Assembly (NCBI GenBank): GCA_965199235.1
Contig: CBDAQU010000002.1
Location: 1,302,001 to 1,366,000 of the forward strand
From: BOG-908 sp965199235
GTDB taxonomy: Bacteria > Pseudomonadota > Alphaproteobacteria > Acetobacterales > Acetobacteraceae
Direction of reading: 5' to 3'
Length of the DNA: 64,000 bases
The first letter of the stretch is position 1, and every line of letters begins with the position of its first letter. The translations under genes were made by a program, and so were the position numbers. This document shows positions 1 through 9,637 of the stretch, one piece after another. The notes beneath the pieces are model-generated. The model saw nothing but the letters and a program-made list of their open reading frames with translations, did not search any database and was not told the origin of the DNA.

Positions 1-1946
1 GTCGCAGCCAACAGATCCTGCACGTTGCCAGCTGAAAATACGGTTTCGGGGTTTTGCTTGTCTTCTGCCACGCTGGGAAGAATATCCAGGCCAGAAACGA
101 TGTCTGGAATTATGCATTCCGCAAGCGGCTGACCCTTGAGAACGCCTTGCAATCCGTTCGTCGACACCCTGGCGTTCCTAAGCCGGCGCAGGTCGGTATC
201 GATCAGAAGAACGCGCCCGTTTCCGCAGGGCGGAACCTGGCTTCGCGCATACAGGGTGGCAAGCAGCGTCTTGCCCTCGCCTGGTAGCGCCGAGACGAAC
301 ACCGTCACGCGCGGACGACTTCCTGAGCGGAAGCCGATCGAGTTTCTCAACGTTTGTAGCGAGGCGGCTAGATGGCTGCCTGGGTGCGGAACCGTATGGC
401 GAAGCTCGCTTGCCGACAGCTTCGGTATGACCGCCAGCCCCATCAATCCACAAGACGCGACAATTGTGTCCATCGCCGTCGCCTTGCCGGCACCCCTGAT
501 GTCAAACGCAAACGCCGCCAATGTTCCGACGACGGCCGACCCCATGGCTGCGACGGCCAGCAACATGAAACGGCGCGGGAATGCCGGCGACAACGGCAAG
601 CCAGGTGGCGAGACGACCTGGACATCCGATTCCTGCAACTGGCCTTGTATGCTGACCTGCTTGGACCGCAGAAGCAGATCGTCATACAGGCGACGGTCGG
701 CATCGATGTCGCGATCGAGTTGCGTGGCCATCAACTCGTCATTGCTGGCCAAGGTAAAACGTCGGCCGGCGTCTTTCTCCGCTGCCTCGAGCCTTCGGAC
801 GGCAGCCTGAGCAATTGCTACGTCACTCGCCGACGAGGCCGTCAGCCTTTGCCTCTGCTGTGCAATCCGCGACTGCACCGCAGCCAGACTGGACTTTGCA
901 GAAGCGACTGCCGGGAACTGATCGCCGTTCGTCTCCTCAAGTTGCGCGACGCGCTGCGTTGCAAGCGACTCCTGCTCGCGCAGGCGCTGCAGCAGTTCGG
1001 ACGACTGCCCTGCCGTGTCCAGGCCAAATGTCGTTCCGCCGCCGCCGGCGAGTTGCGCGTATCGCGCCTCTTGCCGCTCCAGTTCGGCCCGCGCCGCGGT
1101 CAGCTGATTGGTGATCGTCGACAGCTCTCTCGACGGGATCGTCTCGCCTGCGGCCGGGATCAGTTCACGGCTGGTGCGGAACGCCTGTTGTTTCGCCTCA
1201 GCGGCCAGCAGCTTGCCCTGCAACGATTGCAGTTCATCGGCGAACCATCCTTCGGCCGCCGTGATCACCTTTCGCTTGGCGACGATCTGGTCCGCCTGGA
1301 ACAGCTCTAGGTGCCGGGCGAGGGCTCGCTGCGCGAAGGCCGGATCGGCTGCGGTGAAAGACAACTTGATAATGAAAGACTTGCCGTCGCTGAAGGCTCC
1401 AAGGCGAGAGAGATAGTCATTGACCGCCTGCTCCACCGGATGGGCCGACGGCTTGGGCGCCGGTTTGTCAAATCCCAGCAGTTTTTCAAACCAGGACACC
1501 AGCGGAACCGTCTGCGGCGGCGGCTTGACGAAGGCCGGGTCGTCCTGAAGGTGCAGGTCCAGAACGACCTGTCGAGCCAGCCCGTCACTGGTCAGTATCT
1601 GCATCTGGCTGCGCACGACGTTCAGGTCAGACAAGCTCGCCATAGAGTTTTGAACCGACTGAACGTTCGCGATGTTGGTCTGCCGCGGGTCGACCATCAC
1701 CATCGCCTCGGCCTCGTAACGCGACTTGAGTGACAGAATTATCGCGGTGGCGATCATGAGTGTCAGGAGCGCCGCAAGTGCGAAGGTCCCACGTCGGCGC
1801 CAAGCGATCGCCAGCAGGCTCGCCAGCGTGATGCTTTCGCGCCGGGGGACGTCAAGAAACGGTGCGTCGAGGGCGGCGGTCGGGCGCGCCGCCAGATCGC
1901 CGGACGTCGCGTCGAGCGCGCCCCCACCCTGGAAAACGGGTATCAC
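1..1946 (-). CDS. Exopolysaccharide chain-length protein with tyrosine kinase domain (Wzc/GumC-ExoP type), 3' end cut by window
   Basis: Inner-membrane polysaccharide co-polymerase with a cytoplasmic BY-kinase domain. It sets chain length and links polymerisation to export. About 648 codons are visible without a stop, running off the left edge. A first membrane segment lies at residues 54-72 and is followed by a Wzz-like periplasmic domain (DPRQTNIANVQS) and a long Q/E/R-rich coiled coil. A proline-rich SPPGLPLSPAFP motif precedes the second membrane segment, as usual in the family. The kinase follows, with Walker A (ALPGEGKT, near residue 552) and Walker A' (VLLIDTDLRR). The C-terminal tyrosine cluster lies outside the window. 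GTG at 1946 is the first possible start, because a TAA stands two codons upstream; no strong ribosome site is visible. It diverges from the glycosyltransferase at 2143. Confidence 0.9.
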   Translation of the reverse strand, partial: MIPVFQGGGALDATSGDLAARPTAALDAPFLDVPRRESITLASLLAIAWRRRGTFALAALLTLMIATAIILSLKSRYEAEAMVMVDPRQTNIANVQSVQNSMASLSDLNVVRSQMQILTSDGLARQVVLDLHLQDDPAFVKPPPQTVPLVSWFEKLLGFDKPAPKPSAHPVEQAVNDYLSRLGAFSDGKSFIIKLSFTAADPAFAQRALARHLELFQADQIVAKRKVITAAEGWFADELQSLQGKLLAAEAKQQAFRTSRELIPAAGETIPSRELSTITNQLTAARAELERQEARYAQLAGGGGTTFGLDTAGQSSELLQRLREQESLATQRVAQLEETNGDQFPAVASAKSSLAAVQSRIAQQRQRLTASSASDVAIAQAAVRRLEAAEKDAGRRFTLASNDELMATQLDRDIDADRRLYDDLLLRSKQVSIQGQLQESDVQVVSPPGLPLSPAFPRRFMLLAVAAMGSAVVGTLAAFAFDIRGAGKATAMDTIVASCGLMGLAVIPKLSASELRHTVPHPGSHLAASLQTLRNSIGFRSGSRPRVTVFVSALPGEGKTLLATLYARSQVPPCGNGRVLLIDTDLRRLRNARVSTNGLQGVLKGQPLAECIIPDIVSGLDILPSVAEDKQNPETVFSAGNVQDLLAA

Positions 1947-2142
1947 TCGTTACGCTCGTCGGCTGACACCGGACCCGGGGACGTGCACTCCACGCTTCAC
2001 CATGACTTAAAAATGTTACCGCATACCGCGGCCCGCCAGGTTATTAGCACATAAATGCGGAAGTGTGCCAAAGGGATTGAGCCAATTGACGTGGCCGCAC
2101 ACGGCGAGACGGCTTTTGGGAGCGTTCCTGTGGAACTCGTTC

Positions 2143-3324
2143 GTGAGTAGAGACATACCGCACCGCACCGGCCGGCCCCGGAACGTCCTCGCGGTCAACC
2201 GTGTCGGATTCATGGGCGGTGTAGAGCGGGTGGTGGTAAGCTGCGGTCAAGCGGTTGAGCTGCGTGGTTTTCATACTATCGTTGCGTGTCCCGCGCCCGG
2301 CGAACTGGCCGCCGAAGCTCAGCGCCGGGGCCTTCAGACGGCTGCCCTCGACATTGCCCGGTCCAAGGCGACTGCCTCGCCGCTCGCCTTGGCGCGCCTG
2401 CTCGGCACCCTTCGTAGAGGCCGCCGGGAGATTGTGGCCGTCTGCCGGCGGCTCGACATTCGCGTGCTGCACACCCACCACCCGATCGGCGCGCTGTATG
2501 CGCTATCGGCTGCGCAGCAACTCGGTGTTCCATTGCTGCTGCATGTCCATGAAACCTTGCCCGTCCATGCCTTCTACCGGGGTATCGCGAGATGGGTGAT
2601 CCCGCATTGTGCCGCCATCGCCTGCGTTTCAGAACGCTCGCGCGAGCTCGTTCTCTCGCTCGGCGCCGCGGCAGACCGCGTGCGGGTGGTCTATAACGGC
2701 GTGGACCCGAGCTTCCTGGGCACCCCGGCCGCAGTGCCGGAGCTCTCCGACGAAGGTCCTCATGTCGGTCTGTTCGGCGTTCTAGAACCCCGCAAGGGGC
2801 AGGACGTGTTCATCGCGGCCGCCCGGCACGTCGCCCGCCAGCATCCGGCTGCCCGGTTCTGGATCGTGGGCGACCTCAGCTTTTCCGAAAACGCGCCTTA
2901 CGTCGCCTCGCTGCGTCAGGCAATTGGGGCAGCCGGACTGGCCGACCGCATCCGACTGACCGGCCATCGCAGAGACGTGCGAGACTGGATGGTCCGTATG
3001 GACGCGGTGGTGCTGGCATCCCGCGACCGTGAAGCCCTGCCTACTGTTCTGATCGAGGCCGCTTTGCTGGGCCGGCCGCTGGTTGCCACGGACGTGGGCG
3101 GCGTTCGCGAGATCATCACCGACGGGCTGACGGGTCTCGTGGTGCAACCTGGCGAACCAGCACCGCTGGCCGAGGCGATCCTGCGCGTCCTGGCGGGCGA
3201 AGGAGCGGGCTTCGGCGCAGCGGCGCGCGCCGACGCGCTACGACGTTTCAGTTTTGATCGCTTCGGCGACGATATGGCCGCGATGTATCAGAGCGTGCTT
3301 CAGGAGGTGGCCTTAGACGCATGA
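2143..3324 (+). CDS. Glycosyltransferase, GT4 family
   Basis: Retaining glycosyltransferase of GT-B fold (GT4), likely adding one sugar to the lipid-linked repeat unit on the cytoplasmic side. The protein has 393 residues. The N-terminal domain opens with NRVGFMGGVERV, the usual first strand and glycine-rich loop. The C-terminal domain has the nucleotide-sugar motif in which the two glutamates of EALPTVLIEA are followed by GRPLVATDVGG. The frame is open from 2065, but GTG at 2143 gives an N terminus that matches family members; neither start has a convincing ribosome site. It is followed 193 bases downstream by the polymerase gene. Donor and acceptor cannot be read from the sequence. Confidence 0.85.
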   Translation: MSRDIPHRTGRPRNVLAVNRVGFMGGVERVVVSCGQAVELRGFHTIVACPAPGELAAEAQRRGLQTAALDIARSKATASPLALARLLGTLRRGRREIVAVCRRLDIRVLHTHHPIGALYALSAAQQLGVPLLLHVHETLPVHAFYRGIARWVIPHCAAIACVSERSRELVLSLGAAADRVRVVYNGVDPSFLGTPAAVPELSDEGPHVGLFGVLEPRKGQDVFIAAARHVARQHPAARFWIVGDLSFSENAPYVASLRQAIGAAGLADRIRLTGHRRDVRDWMVRMDAVVLASRDREALPTVLIEAALLGRPLVATDVGGVREIITDGLTGLVVQPGEPAPLAEAILRVLAGEGAGFGAAARADALRRFSFDRFGDDMAAMYQSVLQEVALDA

Positions 3325-3517
3325 GAGGTGCTGCAGCACGCCAGCCCCGCAGGGACCTGACCGGCTGGCAGAACGGGCTTGGTGGCGAAGGCTTGGCAAT
3401 GCCACCAGAACTGCTTTCTGGCTGCCCGGCGTTCTGGTGGCCTGAGCCGTTGACATGTCCGGGTCTATCGGCCATCGCGGCCGCGCCGAGTGCAATCGGC
3501 GCAGGACATGAAATCTC

Positions 3518-4942
3518 GTGAGCGTCGCGCTCCAGGTACCGCGCGCCTCTGGCGCGGCAGGCAACGCAAGCCTCCTACCGGTTTGCCTGCTCATTTTCCT
3601 GGCTGCGCTGGCGGTGCCCTACGTTGCGATCATGCTGGCAGGCGGCGCGCTGGTCCGAACGATATACCCGGCCTACATCTTATACGTTGCGTACTCCGTC
3701 ATGACGCATCGCAGGCCGCTCTACCCGGCCTTCATGATCGCGGTCTTCGCGTTCTCCCCTTTCCTGCGGCGGATTGCGGATTACCAGGCCGGGTTTACAG
3801 TCTTCAGCCTGATACTCCTCGGCCCTTATGTCGGGCTGTTGCCGACGGTGCCGGCGCTGCTGCGGCGCGCCTTTGGCGGCGGCGGCCCGTTGAACTGGCC
3901 ATTCGCGGCCATCCTCCTCTGCGCGGTCTACGCCGCCTTCCTTGCGATGTTCGACCTGTCGTTCATCGCTGCCGCTTTTGAGGGGATGAAGTGGTTGCTG
4001 CCGATGGCTCTTGCCGCCTTCATCATGGAGCAGCCTCAGGACGCCAACAAGGTCCGGCGCAGCGTCGTCCAGGCGCTATGCCTGATCATGCCCATCCTGA
4101 CGGCTTACGGGATCTATCAGTTTCTCGAAGCGCCGCTCTGGGACGTCTACTGGATGGAGAACATCGACAACACAACTTTCGGCGTCGCCGAAGCATACGG
4201 AATACGAGTGTTCAGCATGATGAACTCGCCGGGTACGGTCGCCCTATTTGGGTCGTATGCTATGATCATGCTCGCCGGCGAGGGCGCGGTCGCTGCTTCG
4301 ATCGCGGCACTGAGCCTGCCGCTTCTGGCACTCACCCTGTTGCGCTCGGCTTGGCTTTGCCTCGCAGTAGGGCTTACGGCACTGATTGTGCAGGCTTCAG
4401 CGGGTCGCCGGCTGGTCCTGCTGGCAGGAGCTGGGACGATTGGCCTGGCTGCCGCGTCCATATTTGCCAGCCCGGCACTGCCGCCGGAGATCCGCAACAT
4501 CGTATCCGACCGATTGTCGACATTCTCCGACCTCGCCACGGATACCAGTGCGAACGATCGGATGGGAATGTATGAAGCGTTCTCGGACCGGCTGTCCGCT
4601 AACCCACTAGGGGAAGGATATGGTGCAAACGCGTCGACGGTGTCGATCAGTGGGGCCGGACATCCTCTGGTTTCGATCGACAGTGGCTTGCTGGAGACGT
4701 TCCTGGTTTACGGGATATTTGGTGGAATAGTGTATTTCGGTGCATTGACGACGCTGCTATTCGAGGCAGTGCGGAGCAGGGCTTATCGAAACGGAAACCT
4801 TGATGGAAGTTTTGCCGTCCTGATAGCGATGGTCTCAGTTTTGCCCCTTGGGTCGAGTCAGATTGGGGAAATCGGAGTATTGGTTTGGGTGGCACTCGGT
4901 ATCCTGTTCAGCAGTGCAACCGAGGTACACAAGACTGTTTAG
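3518..4942 (+). CDS. O-antigen ligase/polymerase-like membrane protein (Wzy_C type)
   Basis: Multi-span inner-membrane protein of 474 residues, with about ten to twelve hydrophobic segments and a longer periplasmic loop in the C-terminal half (around residues 330-390). This is the layout of the WaaL/Wzy family. In a locus with a Wzx-like flippase and a Wzc-like co-polymerase it most likely polymerises the exopolysaccharide repeat. The GTG start follows a 193-base gap after the GT4 gene, and the two are probably co-transcribed. Polymerase and ligase cannot be told apart by sequence alone; context favours polymerase. Confidence 0.8.
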   Translation: MSVALQVPRASGAAGNASLLPVCLLIFLAALAVPYVAIMLAGGALVRTIYPAYILYVAYSVMTHRRPLYPAFMIAVFAFSPFLRRIADYQAGFTVFSLILLGPYVGLLPTVPALLRRAFGGGGPLNWPFAAILLCAVYAAFLAMFDLSFIAAAFEGMKWLLPMALAAFIMEQPQDANKVRRSVVQALCLIMPILTAYGIYQFLEAPLWDVYWMENIDNTTFGVAEAYGIRVFSMMNSPGTVALFGSYAMIMLAGEGAVAASIAALSLPLLALTLLRSAWLCLAVGLTALIVQASAGRRLVLLAGAGTIGLAAASIFASPALPPEIRNIVSDRLSTFSDLATDTSANDRMGMYEAFSDRLSANPLGEGYGANASTVSISGAGHPLVSIDSGLLETFLVYGIFGGIVYFGALTTLLFEAVRSRAYRNGNLDGSFAVLIAMVSVLPLGSSQIGEIGVLVWVALGILFSSATEVHKTV

Positions 4943-5046
4943 TTTTGCGAGAAACTGACGGGCTACACCTCACGCAGGTTGAGTATTGAGACTATCTGAA
5001 CTGTACACCGCGCCATGCGACCTGATTACGGTAACAGAGTTAGATT

Positions 5047-6189
5047 TCATGCGCCGGCTTTATGGTGCCGACTTAGCTGCCTCACTTTCGCATAAGCATA
5101 GCTCCTGCAGGGGACTTCGATTGATTGCCAGGCCAGGCTTGCAAGTAGCAGGACCATGGTACAGGAGACAACAACAGCAAGATCGCCGACAAAACGGTCA
5201 TGCAGTAGAAACGCGTCGCCAATCGTGTAACGGCTTACGGGAAACGGATGACCAAACAGGAGTTCCGCTCCCTTCAGCCCTCGTGACATCATGACCGCAA
5301 TAACCTCATTGACCATGTAAATCGAGAAAGAAAGATCGCCCAGTCGATGTAGGGCCTTGTGCTTCAGCAAGCGGCTGACCGGTCCCTTCTCCTCGCTGAA
5401 AACCACGACGGCAGCGCCAAAGACAATCGGCCCCACAAGGCTCCAAGGTCCCGCCGTGAACGTGACAAAGGCGCATATCACAGCCACGGCGACGAACTCA
5501 GCTGCCGTTGCGGTCCAGGAACCTGCGCTTCCAGAGGCTCTATTTTGAGAGACCCAACTATACGCGAGAACTCCCACGAAGAAACCGAAAGAGCAGCGAA
5601 AGAACGCCCAGGTTCCGTCTGCCTGCATGAAGTCTGGTGAGAAACAGGCCACGATGAGACAGGAAAGAGTTGCGAGAGCCAAGCATAAACCGACTATCCA
5701 TTGACGGGCGTACAAGACAATCAAAGCGAACAGCAAGGAGACCCAAATCTCCGTGCTGATGCTCCAACTCGCGCCGTTCCAGGTTGGTGACGATTGAAAC
5801 CCCATAGCCTGGACCAAGAAAATGTTGGTCAAGATTGCGCCCGTCGAATGAGATGCGGTGAATGGCGCTTCGTCTCCGTGCATTCCGTGACGCGCAGCGA
5901 CGAGTTTACCACATTCAATCAAGATAAACACGCCAAGTACTACAACATGCAGTGGCCAAAGTCGTCCAAAGCGCCGGAACATGAACGGCGCGATCTCGGC
6001 CGCGTCTGTCAAACGCGGCGTATAGACATGTGAAAGGATGAAGCCGCTTAGGACGAAAAAGAAGTCGACGAAGAGCCAAGCGTGCCGGATCAGGCCCAAA
6101 TCGGTGATATGGCTTACCAGCGGCAGGTGGAAGACTGCCACAGCGAGCGCGCACAGCCCCCGCCACCCATCCAGCGTAGAAAACCTCAT
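5047..6189 (-). CDS. Acyltransferase 3 family membrane protein (OafA/YrhL type)
   Basis: Polytopic membrane acyltransferase that probably transfers acetyl or a similar group to the polysaccharide. The 380-residue protein begins MRFSTLDGWRGLCALAVAVFH, the N-terminal family signature (LDGLRGxAAxxVxxxH) whose histidine is thought catalytic. It is followed by FFVLSGFILSHVY, also a hallmark, and about ten membrane segments. Its ATG overlaps the stop of the upstream acyltransferase gene by four bases, so the two are translationally coupled. Confidence 0.9.
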   Translation of the reverse strand: MRFSTLDGWRGLCALAVAVFHLPLVSHITDLGLIRHAWLFVDFFFVLSGFILSHVYTPRLTDAAEIAPFMFRRFGRLWPLHVVVLGVFILIECGKLVAARHGMHGDEAPFTASHSTGAILTNIFLVQAMGFQSSPTWNGASWSISTEIWVSLLFALIVLYARQWIVGLCLALATLSCLIVACFSPDFMQADGTWAFFRCSFGFFVGVLAYSWVSQNRASGSAGSWTATAAEFVAVAVICAFVTFTAGPWSLVGPIVFGAAVVVFSEEKGPVSRLLKHKALHRLGDLSFSIYMVNEVIAVMMSRGLKGAELLFGHPFPVSRYTIGDAFLLHDRFVGDLAVVVSCTMVLLLASLAWQSIEVPCRSYAYAKVRQLSRHHKAGA

Positions 6190-7322
6190 TCAACGGTTCC
6201 AGCTAGAGGTGGACCTGATAATGACACTAAGTGTTCGGGCTTAGGGTCGGTCAGTGACGCCCACCGCCGACCCCAACGATGCGAAGGCCGCTCCACTGTC
6301 ACGTGCAACAAGAACGCCAGTGCAAGACAGGCGGCAACGTAAGTTGTGAAGATCAACATTGCGGCCCATTGCGGGATGGCGGCATTCCTGAAATTGTAGA
6401 CCAGCAGCAAAAGCGGAGTGACATGCAGCAAATAAAGGGGGAACGAGACCCGGCCAAGAAACATCACCACAGGTAAAGCGAGTAGCTTCTGAACTAATCC
6501 GTCGTTTGCCGACACAGAGAACACCAAAATAGCAAAGCAGCTTGTCATGGCCCATTCCATGACATGAGAGGCACCGATGAGGACGACCGCCGCACAGGCC
6601 AGACTTGCAAGTGCCGGCGCGATTCGCCTGAGCCAGTTCGGGCAAACGACAAGGCAATGGGCTAACGCCGCGCCAGCGGAAAACCCGAGCGACATTCTTA
6701 TCAGAGAAGCCTTGAAGCCGATTTTATTGATGCCTGCCGTGCCGGATACGACCAAAACCAGGGCCAGAAGGGCAAGACAGGCAACTGCGAACATCATCGC
6801 ACGCCAGAACGCGGAATTCTTCGTGAGTCGCCAAGACACGAACGGAAACGACACGTAGCCCACGATTTCGATACTCAGCGACCATACCGGTTGGTTCCAG
6901 TCGCCGTCATCGCCAGAAAAGCCCCAGCGATTGGCGAGAAGCATTGTTTTAACGAAAGGCGCCAAGGTGTAGTTATCTGAGTTTAGCGTTTGATACCAAC
7001 CTACAAGCCCATTGTCGTAGCAAACGACAGCCGTAATAAGTAGCAAGACCGCCCAGCTCAGCGGGTAGACCCTAGCAGCACGAGACTTCAAGAACGCGAC
7101 GACCACGTCGGTCCTCAAGACGACGAAGTCCGGCGCATGGGTCATCATGAGCACGAAGCCGCTCAAGACAAAAAATAGATCGACCCCGTGCCACCCGGAA
7201 CTGATGAGAGGAGCGTCCTTCAACCAAGCCAATCCCAGTTGCGGAGCCCACAACTGGTAGTGGTATAGTACAACCCAAAGAGCCGCGATGCCTCGCAGTC
7301 CGGTCAGTGCTGGAATTCTCAT
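6186..7322 (-). CDS. Acyltransferase 3 family membrane protein, second copy
   Basis: Second membrane acyltransferase, 378 residues, with the family N terminus RIPALTGLRGIAALWVVLYH and FFVLSGFVLMMTHA. The reading frame is open to 7382, but ATG at 7322 puts the signature at the N terminus as in relatives, so it is the preferred start. It overlaps the next acyltransferase gene (6189-5047) by four bases. The two proteins are clearly different in sequence, so they may modify different sugars or positions rather than being a recent duplication. Confidence 0.88.
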   Translation of the reverse strand: MRIPALTGLRGIAALWVVLYHYQLWAPQLGLAWLKDAPLISSGWHGVDLFFVLSGFVLMMTHAPDFVVLRTDVVVAFLKSRAARVYPLSWAVLLLITAVVCYDNGLVGWYQTLNSDNYTLAPFVKTMLLANRWGFSGDDGDWNQPVWSLSIEIVGYVSFPFVSWRLTKNSAFWRAMMFAVACLALLALVLVVSGTAGINKIGFKASLIRMSLGFSAGAALAHCLVVCPNWLRRIAPALASLACAAVVLIGASHVMEWAMTSCFAILVFSVSANDGLVQKLLALPVVMFLGRVSFPLYLLHVTPLLLLVYNFRNAAIPQWAAMLIFTTYVAACLALAFLLHVTVERPSHRWGRRWASLTDPKPEHLVSLSGPPLAGTVE

Positions 7323-7530
7323 CGATGATTTCGATCCGCAATACACTGCTTGTTTCGTTCTATGGACAGGTCGGTTACTCATTGGAGCTTAGACCTGCGC
7401 CTAACAGCAACTCAAGCCTTGTTCTTAACAAATGTAGTGTCGCAGCTCATAACGCCAATTTATTAGGTTGCACTCGACCCCGACGTGGCCAACGCGCTTG
7501 CTTATTAGGTCGGTGTATCCAACACGCCTT

Positions 7531-8526
7531 CTACAGAGTTTCGCACAATGCCCTGATTTGCCTATGGACCACGCTCCAATCGAAGTTCTCTTGGCTATAC
7601 TTCTTGAGCTCTGACTGTTCCGCGCAGCGCTCTGCCTCCGACATAGCCATCCGTCTCGAATATATGGCAGCTATCTCCTCAGGACCAGATACGGAATAAG
7701 CTACGCTGGGGAGGTAATCGGTTGCGCCCTCGACATCATTGCAGAAAACGGGGATGCCCAGAGATATACCTTCGAGCAACGCATTGTTAGCAGCGGCATA
7801 CGTGAGAGGCAGGAAGACAAGCTCGGACTCAGCTAACACGCGGTAGTACTCTTCGCTCGAAAGTCTTGCATGCACAATAATGTTTCTTTGTGCTTGTCCG
7901 CCTGAAAGTTTGCTTTTATCGACCCCGACTAGGTGAAACTCCACTTTAGGATGCATGATGTCAAAGAGCTCCGCCGTTTTTATCAACAGAGCATAGTCTC
8001 GATAACTGTCTCCCACTACTGCTATCTTTGCACTCGGTCGACTACTTAGCGAGACTTTCCGCCGATGCCAAATGCCATGAGGGATGAATGTCACACGGCC
8101 ATCAAACCGTCGTTCAAACGGCGGTGCTTGAACGTTACTCAAAACGACAAACCTACTCACGAATTGGGTTTGCCAACGCTTTAGCTTCATGATCAAGCTC
8201 GAAGTCGGGCCGAACCAGTAGTCCTCGTCTACGTGAATGGCATATATGACGTTTACGCCCGCACACTTGAGTATACAAGGAGAAATGTACACTGAATGCT
8301 CCGGATAGAATATAAAAACACAATCATACCGAAGTCCTCGGACGGCTGTCAGAACATCCGTGATGAAGAGATTAAGCCGGTTCAAAGGCGACCTAAAACG
8401 GGCCTTGCCGCCAAAGAGATTTGTACCATCTACGTAGGCGCTCCCATCAGGAACGACGTGCTGGTAGCCGGATTGGTCATCATGCTTCTGCCACTTGAAG
8501 CCAGAGTACAAAACCCGCTTAGGCAT
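7531..8526 (-). CDS. Glycosyltransferase, GT4-like
   Basis: Probable GT-B glycosyltransferase of 331 residues. The C-terminal half has family-like features: a beta-strand start KIAVVGDSYRDYALLIKTAE, and ESELVFLPLTYAAANNALLE followed by GISLGIPVFCNDVEG, matching the acceptor/donor region of GT4 enzymes. The N-terminal glycine-rich loop is weak. GGAG stands seven bases before the ATG at 8526. The local base composition is lower in GC than the flanking core genes, as is common for polysaccharide loci that move between strains. Confidence 0.75.
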   Translation of the reverse strand: MPKRVLYSGFKWQKHDDQSGYQHVVPDGSAYVDGTNLFGGKARFRSPLNRLNLFITDVLTAVRGLRYDCVFIFYPEHSVYISPCILKCAGVNVIYAIHVDEDYWFGPTSSLIMKLKRWQTQFVSRFVVLSNVQAPPFERRFDGRVTFIPHGIWHRRKVSLSSRPSAKIAVVGDSYRDYALLIKTAELFDIMHPKVEFHLVGVDKSKLSGGQAQRNIIVHARLSSEEYYRVLAESELVFLPLTYAAANNALLEGISLGIPVFCNDVEGATDYLPSVAYSVSGPEEIAAIYSRRMAMSEAERCAEQSELKKYSQENFDWSVVHRQIRALCETL

Positions 8527-8607
8527 AAGTCGCTCCGGTTAGCGGTAGTGACGCCGCGTAGGTCTAGCTACGTGACGATAGGCGTTTGAGCTTTTTTCGA
8601 CCTTCGA

Positions 8608-9555
8608 CTACGACCTCCGTTCCGGTGCCGAACGATTGCTGTTGATCTCCGCAATCCGACTCGGTTTGATCCGACCTAGTATAAGATCTCTTAGCGCAAG
8701 CATGTTACCAAATAAGCGACCACGGCGGTCTAGAAACGGTTCCGGTTTGACGGACTTAGCCATGTTCGCGGCGACGTTCTTCGAGGCGTATTTCAAAGTT
8801 TGCCGCAGCGACAACGTTTTCTTCTTGTATAGGTAAATCGGATTGGCGACCTGTGCGTATCCCATCGCAGCACCAGAACCTCGACCAGTCTTCCATCCGA
8901 GATGAACCCCTGCAAGATGCGGCGAGCGCAGCAGAGGACCTTTACGACTTAGCCGTATGGAGAAGTCCAGATCTTCCAGCCAGCCGTACATGACTAGCGC
9001 CTCGTCGAAAAGCAGGTCTTCCATCGCCTGACTTCTTATGGCCATGTTGCATCCATAGAGCGCCTCCGTCTCACCGCTTTGCACTCGCCAGTCCGTCACC
9101 GCCAGTAGCGGTCTGCCCTTAGACAATATGACAAGTGCGGCATCTGCGCTGTAGCCTTTCAGGGCTGCACCATCAGCTAGCACCAGCCCGGTGTAGCCTA
9201 CGACGTCAGCATTGGCCATCATTTCGCGTTCCACGACCTCAAGCCAGTCACGACTCATGACGAAGTCATCATCGAAAAACACGACCACCCCTGACGGCAA
9301 CTGCATAACACTCGTCTCCGTCTGCAGGAACATGATGCCGCGATTGCGCTGGGCAGTTAGTCCGCGCTTCCCGTACAGTCGCGTTACAAAGGGCTTCCGC
9401 GCCCTGCTCACGTCGAATAGGTCCGAGGGCAGGTCTGAGGCTTCGCATACCGACAGAACGAGATAATCTGGTAAGCGTGTTTGCTTCTCTAACTCCTCTA
9501 TAGCTCGGCCGACGACCTCTGGTCGGCCGACACTGGCGATGATCACAGCAATCAT
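8608..9555 (-). CDS. Glycosyltransferase, GT2 family (GT-A fold)
   Basis: Inverting glycosyltransferase of 315 residues. It starts MIAVIIASVGRPEVVGRAIEE, the first strand of the GT-A fold, and has VVFFDDDFVMSRDWLE around residue 90, the metal-binding DxD-type motif. GWLEDLDFSIRLSRKG is the ED motif that supplies the catalytic base. No membrane segment is seen, so it acts in the cytoplasm or at the membrane surface. It is the second of three same-strand genes between the flippase and the acyltransferases. Confidence 0.88.
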   Translation of the reverse strand: MIAVIIASVGRPEVVGRAIEELEKQTRLPDYLVLSVCEASDLPSDLFDVSRARKPFVTRLYGKRGLTAQRNRGIMFLQTETSVMQLPSGVVVFFDDDFVMSRDWLEVVEREMMANADVVGYTGLVLADGAALKGYSADAALVILSKGRPLLAVTDWRVQSGETEALYGCNMAIRSQAMEDLLFDEALVMYGWLEDLDFSIRLSRKGPLLRSPHLAGVHLGWKTGRGSGAAMGYAQVANPIYLYKKKTLSLRQTLKYASKNVAANMAKSVKPEPFLDRRGRLFGNMLALRDLILGRIKPSRIAEINSNRSAPERRS

Positions 9556-9637
9556 CTGGAGTCGTCCGTTTCGTAGCCTACTCGGCAGGTCCTGCCGTGG
9601 AGACGTTGCCGGGGCTCAGCGTTCCAATAACAGCCTA

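Noticed and set aside
372..1310. 312-codon plus-strand frame opposite the Wzc-like gene
   Set aside because: Arginine- and cysteine-rich translation without any motif. The minus strand has a clear Wzz and kinase domain through the whole stretch.
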